64,000 nt of DNA, taken from assembly GCA_039933845.1 (NCBI GenBank), contig JBDTNH010000004.1, forward strand, positions 1 through 64,000, read 5' to 3'. The DNA comes from Palsa-1233 sp039933845. Lineage in GTDB: Bacteria > Gemmatimonadota > Gemmatimonadetes > Gemmatimonadales > GWC2-71-9. Shown in pieces: positions 58,968-64,000 of the stretch (positions are counted from its first letter, which is position 1; each line of letters starts with the position of its first letter). The notes below the pieces were generated by a model. The model did not search any database, was not told the origin of the DNA, and saw only the letters and a list, made by a program, of their open reading frames with translations. The position numbers and the translations under genes are program-made.

Positions 58968-61535
58968 GCGGCGCCAACCGGGTCCCGCCTGGGCGATGCC
59001 ATCGCCTTCGCGAAGGCGCTCGATCTTGATGCCCAGGGACGGGAAACATTCCAACGCCTGCGTGGGGTCATGGCCGTGGCTGCGCCGGATCTGCGAGGGT
59101 CCACCGAGCCTGCCGATCGACAAACCTGGCTCCTGCTCCAGGTCACGCGACTGCTCTTCCTCCGATTCGTCGAATCGGAGGGATGGCTCGATGGCTCGGT
59201 CACTTTCCTGCGCGATGCCGTGGATCAGGTCCTGACCTCCTGCAAGGACCCCGGCCGCGAGTTGCTCGAGCCGCTGTTTTTCGGAACGCTCAACCGTCCT
59301 CGCGATCGGCGGAATACTCGATCGCGGCAATTCGGCACGATCCCATTCCTCAATGGTGGTCTCTTCGAACCACATGCCCTCGAACGGGCGCACGCGTGGC
59401 GACTCCCTCGTGATCGCTGGCGTGAGTTGCTGGATGCCGTGATCAACTCGACCGAAGTGTCGCTCGACCTCGATGCCCATCCGGACACGATCTCTCCCGA
59501 GATGCTGGGTCGGATCCTCGAGGGACTGATGGACCCCGAGGAACGCTCCCGTGCCGGCGTGTTCTACACACCACCCGCGCTGGTCGAGGTCGTCGTCCGT
59601 GAAGCGGTGGCATGTCACATGGCCGCACGCCTCGGTCGCTCGGAGAGTCAGATCCACGACGCGCTCGACGCTCCCGACCCGGATTTGGTCATGCACCTTC
59701 GGAGACTTCGCGTCCTGGATCCGGCGGTCGGGTCGGGCGCCTTCCTCGTCGGGGCACTCCACCTACTGCGACGAGGTGCCGGCAGTTCGACGGCGCTCAC
59801 GCGTCGCCTGATCACCAGCAACCTGCATGGCATCGATCGCAATCCGACCGCGGTCCGCGTCACGGAGCTGCGTCTGTGGCTCGAGCTCCTGCGCACGATG
59901 CGAGGCACTCGGGCCGATGCCGTCGACCCCCTCCCCAACCTCGATGCGGCGATACGAGCTGGAGATGCGCTGATCGACCCGCTCGAGGGTCGCCGGATTC
60001 CCTCGCACCTGATCGCGACACTCCAGCGGGCACGGCACCAGGTTGAGGCCGCTCATGGCAGCGCACACCACGCGGCACAGCGTCGGCTCGTTGTCGCGGA
60101 GCGCGCCGCGATCGATGCGGCACTCGGAGAGGAACTCGCCCGACTCACCGCGCAGCGCAGCGAGGCACTCGACGCCGGGAGCGCCGCCACACTCTTTCCG
60201 GATGCCGCCGCACCGGTCGCGGCGCCAGTCGATCTCGACCAGGCCATCACACGTGTCACGCAAGAGCGCGAGGCTCTCGCGCGTGATGATCGCGCCGCCA
60301 CCTTTGCCATCGAGAGTGCCTGGCCCGACGTGCTCGCCGATGGTGGCTTCGACCTCGTGATTGGCAATCCCCCGTGGGTGCGTTCGGAACGACTCCCCCC
60401 CTTGATGCGTGGTCGGCTCGCCGCGCGGTATCGGTGGTGGCATACCACGGGCACGGGATGGCCACACCCACCGGATCTCGCCGTGGCCTTCGTCGAGCGT
60501 GCGTTTCGCTTGATTCGTCCGGGTGGGACGTTCGGACTCCTTGTCCCGGGGAAACTCGCCACAACCGCGTATGCCTCGGTCGCTCGAGCGGCATTGGTGC
60601 GCGAGGCCACGATCCACACGGTCGCCGATCTCGCCGACGATCCGCGGGCGGCGTTCGACGCGACGACGTACCCGTTGGCACTGGTGGCCAGTCGCACACC
60701 GCCGGTCACGGAGCATCTCATCCGACGGAGCCTCGACCGCGGCGCAAGCGTCGTCCCGCAGTCCGCATGGCGAGGGGTGCGGTCGTGGGTCGGTACGGAC
60801 GGCACCAGTACGGGACTGCTGCGTCGGCTCGCCTCGGACCATCCAACGGTGGCAACAACCCACACCCCGAGCATCGGCGTCAAGACCGGAGCCAATGCGA
60901 TCTTTTTGGATCCACCCGACGACCTTGACGCCTGGACAAGACCAGCGATTCGCGGCCGCGACATCGGGATCCACGGACTCACGGTGCGTCACCGGATCCT
61001 CTGGCCGATCGATCCCTCAGGTACCCCTTGCCGGGTGCTTTCTTCCGCAGTGCAACGCTACCTCGCCCCATTCGAGGCGCGCCTGCGGCACCGTGCCGAT
61101 CAGGTCAGGGGGCCATGGTGGCAGATCTTCCGGATCGGGCCGGCTGCATCACGGTGGCGAGTGATCTGGCCAGACATTGCCACGGGACTCCGCGCGATCT
61201 CGCTCGAGAGCCCCGAGCCCGTCCCGCTCAACAGTTGCTATGTCGTGCCGTGCCTTTCGCGCGAACGGATGCTCCGTCTCGCGGCCTGGTTGTCCGTCTC
61301 GTGGATCAGGGCACTCGCCCGGATGGGCGCCGAGCGCGCTGCCGGTGGCCACCACCGCTTCGGTGCACGCGTCGTTGCCGGCCTTCCCTGTCCGGAGGCG
61401 GTCTGGAACGATCGTTGTTTCGACCCAACCAGTGATGCCACGGCGGCCAGGCGCGACGAACGCGCCGCGGAGCTACTCGGATTGGACCAGGATCACCGTG
61501 TCGCGCTCGCTGCACTCGCGCCGTCTCGTCGCTGA
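58959..61535 (+). CDS. N6-adenine DNA methyltransferase (Eco57I/PglX-like)
   Basis: An 858-aa protein. An N-terminal helical region with I-P-F-L-N-G-G-L-F-E (about 130) as in type IIG and BREX methylases; motif X-like F-Y-T-P-P-A-L-V-E from 201; SAM motif I D-P-A-V-G-S-G-A-F from 254; catalytic motif IV N-P-P-W from 470; then a large target-recognition-like C-terminus. It should methylate adenine in a specific site. No PD-(D/E)xK-like endonuclease is evident. The helicase gene downstream overlaps by 38 nt, so they form one system. Confidence 0.87.
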   Translation: MSHAAPTGSRLGDAIAFAKALDLDAQGRETFQRLRGVMAVAAPDLRGSTEPADRQTWLLLQVTRLLFLRFVESEGWLDGSVTFLRDAVDQVLTSCKDPGRELLEPLFFGTLNRPRDRRNTRSRQFGTIPFLNGGLFEPHALERAHAWRLPRDRWRELLDAVINSTEVSLDLDAHPDTISPEMLGRILEGLMDPEERSRAGVFYTPPALVEVVVREAVACHMAARLGRSESQIHDALDAPDPDLVMHLRRLRVLDPAVGSGAFLVGALHLLRRGAGSSTALTRRLITSNLHGIDRNPTAVRVTELRLWLELLRTMRGTRADAVDPLPNLDAAIRAGDALIDPLEGRRIPSHLIATLQRARHQVEAAHGSAHHAAQRRLVVAERAAIDAALGEELARLTAQRSEALDAGSAATLFPDAAAPVAAPVDLDQAITRVTQEREALARDDRAATFAIESAWPDVLADGGFDLVIGNPPWVRSERLPPLMRGRLAARYRWWHTTGTGWPHPPDLAVAFVERAFRLIRPGGTFGLLVPGKLATTAYASVARAALVREATIHTVADLADDPRAAFDATTYPLALVASRTPPVTEHLIRRSLDRGASVVPQSAWRGVRSWVGTDGTSTGLLRRLASDHPTVATTHTPSIGVKTGANAIFLDPPDDLDAWTRPAIRGRDIGIHGLTVRHRILWPIDPSGTPCRVLSSAVQRYLAPFEARLRHRADQVRGPWWQIFRIGPAASRWRVIWPDIATGLRAISLESPEPVPLNSCYVVPCLSRERMLRLAAWLSVSWIRALARMGAERAAGGHHRFGARVVAGLPCPEAVWNDRCFDPTSDATAARRDERAAELLGLDQDHRVALAALAPSRR

Positions 61536-63525
61536 GGCGCTCGACACCCTGCGAGGCCTACCGCGCGCCGGGAGCGCCCGCGTACCCGGACCGGTGCCAC
61601 CCCTTTTCCCTGCCGCGCTCTCACCGGACCAGCTCGAACTGGCAGCGCGCGTGGTGGCGGCCCTTGACGGATGGCGTGCAGTCGTGCTCGCGGCACCAGT
61701 TGGCAGCGGCAAGACCTGGATCGCACTCCACGCCGCGGCAGTGCGCGGCGGCGCGATTGCCGTGATCGGACCCGCGGCGCTCCGGCAGCAGTGGTTCCGC
61801 ACCGCGGACAGACTCGCGATCCGCATCACGTATACTTCGCTAGCGCAGGTCAGTCGGGGTCATCTCCCGCCACACTCCCGGATGGTCCTGATCGATGAAG
61901 CGCATCGGCTCCGGAATCCGGGAACGCGTCGTGTCCAGCACCTGGCTCCATGGTTGATCGGCTGCGAGACGATTTTCATCACGGGCACACCGATCGTGAA
62001 TGGACCACGCGACCTGATCGGTCTCCTCCGCCTCTCCCTGGCCGACGACTGTCTCCGCCTGGATGGTGTCAGGTCACTCGAGGCACTCCTTGCCGCACCC
62101 ATCCCTCCCCCAGCACTCGCACGATTGGTCGTGCGAGGAGCACCGCAGAGGTCGCGAGTGCCGATCATCCGACGCGAGCTCGCGCCGCTCCCCGCGGAAA
62201 ATGCTCGTGGCAAGAGAGTCCTCGAGACACTTGCCACACTGGCGTTGGGCGAGTCAGCCGCCATCGCGCGGCTCGTGCGCGTCGTGCTTCTCGATGCCGC
62301 CGCCTCGAGCGATGCGGCATGGCACCTCGCGCTGGCGCGATATCGAACGCTGCTCCGTCACGCGCGTCAGGCCGGGAGACTCTCACGAGCAGCCATCCGA
62401 GCCTTCGTCGGGCCGTACCCGGATCAGGGCGTGATGTGGCAGCTCTTCCGGACATCGGATCTCCCGAGCCTGCTCCCTGTCGACGACCTGACTGCGCTGG
62501 ACGAGGCACTGGCCACGCCGCCCGACGACACGGCCTGGATCACTGCGGTGATCGCCGCCATCGCCGGGCTCGGCCCGACCCTCCTCTTCACCCGACATCT
62601 CGGGACACTCGACGTTGTGAGAAGGGCCGCGGGGCCCCGTGTGGCGTGGGTGTCCGGTGAGTCTGCCGGGATCGGCGAACACCGCCTACCACGCAGCGCG
62701 GTACTCGCGGCATTTGGTCCGGAGCGAACCATCTGGCAGGCTCGGCGCACCATTCCCGAGCTTCTGGTGCTCAGCGATGTTGGCGCCGAGGGCCTCGATC
62801 TGCAGGGCGCGCGCTGCGTGGTACACCTCGACCTCCCGTGGCATGACACCGGGATCAGGCAGCGAACCGGCCGTGCGGCACGCATCGGACAACGAGCGCC
62901 CCACGTGATGGAGATCCGCCGACTTCCACCGACCCCGATCGGCGAGGCACTCGGTATCGTGCGGATGGTCCAGCGAAAGGCCCAACGCGCACGGCTCTGG
63001 ATGCGCGCCTTGGACCGCTCGCCCATTGTGATCGCGGCGCCGTCCGAGCTCGGTACCGGTTGCTGCGACATGTACGTGCGCGTGACGCTCGAGTGCGGTG
63101 CCCAGCACGGGGAGATTGCGCTGGGACGCGAGCACGGCGGTTCGCGGTGGCAGGTGCAGGAGCTGGGGATGGTCGAGGCACTGCAACGACGGGGAGCGCT
63201 GGTCCGGACGGATCCTGCCCGCTTCCCCCCTCCCCAGCTTGTGGAGGCGGTTCGGCGGTTCACCTCGCCGGTGTTTGTCTCCCGGCCGGAGCTGGTGGTG
63301 CGCTTGATGGCCGCTGCGGCCGATGCTGCAACGCGGCGGCGGGTCGATCTGGTGACTGGATTGGATCACCTGGTGCGGTGCACGTCCCGAGGTCATGGCA
63401 TCGGGCTCGAGCGGCACCTTGCCAGTGCGACGGTCGACCACTTGCTCTCCACCGTCTCGCTGTTCGAGCGAGGGGCGCCGGACCAGATCCTGCGCTGGGT
63501 CTACCTCATCCCGACCCTATCCTGA
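61498..63525 (+). CDS. SNF2-like (SF2) helicase coupled to the methyltransferase
   Basis: A 675-aa ATPase. Walker A V-G-S-G-K-T from residue 68; D-E-A-H from 133; motif III I-T-G-T-P near 160; motif VI R-T-G-R-A-A-R-I-G-Q from 456, the SNF2/HepA form. The last 200 residues have no known domain. GTG at 61498, with AGGA upstream, overlaps the methylase end by 38 nt; the longer ORF upstream is a shadow of that gene. It probably translocates on DNA with the methylase. Confidence 0.85.
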   Translation: MSRSLHSRRLVAEALDTLRGLPRAGSARVPGPVPPLFPAALSPDQLELAARVVAALDGWRAVVLAAPVGSGKTWIALHAAAVRGGAIAVIGPAALRQQWFRTADRLAIRITYTSLAQVSRGHLPPHSRMVLIDEAHRLRNPGTRRVQHLAPWLIGCETIFITGTPIVNGPRDLIGLLRLSLADDCLRLDGVRSLEALLAAPIPPPALARLVVRGAPQRSRVPIIRRELAPLPAENARGKRVLETLATLALGESAAIARLVRVVLLDAAASSDAAWHLALARYRTLLRHARQAGRLSRAAIRAFVGPYPDQGVMWQLFRTSDLPSLLPVDDLTALDEALATPPDDTAWITAVIAAIAGLGPTLLFTRHLGTLDVVRRAAGPRVAWVSGESAGIGEHRLPRSAVLAAFGPERTIWQARRTIPELLVLSDVGAEGLDLQGARCVVHLDLPWHDTGIRQRTGRAARIGQRAPHVMEIRRLPPTPIGEALGIVRMVQRKAQRARLWMRALDRSPIVIAAPSELGTGCCDMYVRVTLECGAQHGEIALGREHGGSRWQVQELGMVEALQRRGALVRTDPARFPPPQLVEAVRRFTSPVFVSRPELVVRLMAAAADAATRRRVDLVTGLDHLVRCTSRGHGIGLERHLASATVDHLLSTVSLFERGAPDQILRWVYLIPTLS

Positions 63526-63531
63526 CTCGAC

Positions 63532-63537
63532 TAGGTT
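63532..63537 (+). promoter_or_regulatory. -10 box of the HAD hydrolase gene
   Basis: TAGGTT lies 5 nt before the ATG, suggesting a separate leaderless promoter after the helicase. Confidence 0.35.
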
Positions 63538-63542
63538 GTGGC

Positions 63543-64000
63543 ATGTCAACACCTCATCCTGTCCTGTTCGACCTCGACGGCACCCTCATCGACTCGATCG
63601 ATCTGATCGTGGACAGTTACCTGCATGTCTTCCGGACGCATCAGTTGCCCGTGCTCTCCCGCGAGGAACTGATCGAGGGAATCGGCACACCGCTCTGGAC
63701 CGTCTTCGGGGGCTTCACCGACGATCGTGCCGTGATCGATGGCTGGATCGTGACCTACCGGGAGTACAACCTCGCGCATCACGACCAGCGTGTGGTGGCC
63801 TTCCCCGGGGTCACCGAAATGCTCCGGTCGATCCATGACGCGGGGCGCCCGCTCGGACTCGTCACGAGCAAGAATCACGCGGGTGCCGAACGCGGACTTC
63901 GTCTGATCGGGGTCCGGGAGCTCTTTGCGGTGATCGTGGGCGCCGACGATGTGACCCACCCCAAGCCGCATCCGGAGCCCGTCCAGCGCGCGCTCGGGCA
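63543..64000 (+). CDS. HAD-family phosphatase (phosphoglycolate phosphatase-like), 5' part
   Basis: The gene runs off the window end. First motif F-D-L-D-G-T-L-I-D-S with nucleophile Asp10; cap domain; motif II V-T-S-K-N; motif III region H-P-K-P-H-P-E-P with the Lys. This fits Gph/PpaX-type phosphatases acting on phosphoglycolate or pyrophosphate. ATG at 63543, 17 nt after the helicase stop but probably with its own promoter. Confidence 0.88.
   Translation, partial: MSTPHPVLFDLDGTLIDSIDLIVDSYLHVFRTHQLPVLSREELIEGIGTPLWTVFGGFTDDRAVIDGWIVTYREYNLAHHDQRVVAFPGVTEMLRSIHDAGRPLGLVTSKNHAGAERGLRLIGVRELFAVIVGADDVTHPKPHPEPVQRALG

Noticed and set aside
61177..61497. In-frame upstream extension of the helicase
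   Set aside because: It is a shadow of the methylase C-terminus; the GTG at 61498 has an AGGA site.
58959..63525. Assignment to BREX or DISARM
   Set aside because: No brxA/B/C, pglZ, drmA, drmB or drmC in the window; only the methylase and helicase are present.
1..64000. Insertion sequence, prophage or integrative element
   Set aside because: No transposase, integrase, structural phage gene or att-like duplication next to either tRNA was found.

Overview
This 64 kb window is GC-rich, gene-dense bacterial chromosome. Coding sequence runs almost without gaps, and many neighbouring genes overlap by 4 nt (ATGA or GTGA). The content points to a Gram-negative-type, soil or freshwater bacterium, most likely Gemmatimonadota. 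That placement is inference from gene style: a Ser/Thr kinase fused to a TolB-like/TPR-like sensor, many short lipoproteins, an Mla lipid-transport operon, Tat-exported oxidoreductases, and PF-style operons such as MoxR/VWA. No ribosomal or marker phylogeny was available. I saw no transposase, integrase, phage gene or CRISPR array.

Layout. 0-14 kb: the end of a YgfZ-type Fe-S/folate protein; a MoxR-type AAA+ ATPase and its VWA partner, separated by an inverted pair (cytidylate-kinase-like protein and MFS exporter); an L,D-transpeptidase coupled to an M48 lipoprotein protease; a ThrE exporter; an operon of FGE-like, Gfo/Idh/MocA and TIM-barrel proteins; ApbE. 14-31 kb: a beta-propeller lipoprotein, VanZ, an SPFH protein with a 57-aa ribbon-helix-helix partner, lipoproteins, MgtC, an Ada repair/regulator protein, an operon with P1 peptidase, RidA and TauE, YpfJ, signal peptidase I, and an Mhq-like quinone-stress cluster with a MarR regulator. 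31-46 kb: tRNA-Gln(CUG) and tRNA-Ala(CGC) around a tandem HD-GYP protein; mlaE-mlaF-mlaD-folE-rnz; mutY; a six-gene operon starting with nadE; a DUF4384 surface protein.

46-64 kb holds the two most unusual loci. The first (48980-52405) is three translationally coupled, diverged paralogues of a PP-loop ATP-pyrophosphatase-like protein with a conserved C-terminal Cys cluster; their function is not known to me. The second (58959-63525) is a large N6-adenine DNA methyltransferase overlapping an SNF2-like helicase with no nuclease in view, which is a candidate two-gene anti-phage or epigenetic module. Between them lie a Mn transporter (mntH) with its DtxR-family regulator, whose palindromic operator covers the start codon, and a lipid/carotenoid-type glycosyltransferase operon.

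Cross-cutting signals. Several genes have a TAnnTT-type -10 box 5-8 nt before the start codon, which implies leaderless mRNAs. Housekeeping promoters of the form TTGnnn-N16-18-TAnnTT precede the tRNAs. A 7-8 bp tandem repeat (RCGAGAA / TTCTCGY) forms arrays at gene ends, one pair as a giant inverted repeat. At least ten genes carry 8-10 nt G-tracts in the coding strand, encoding Gly-Gly stretches.
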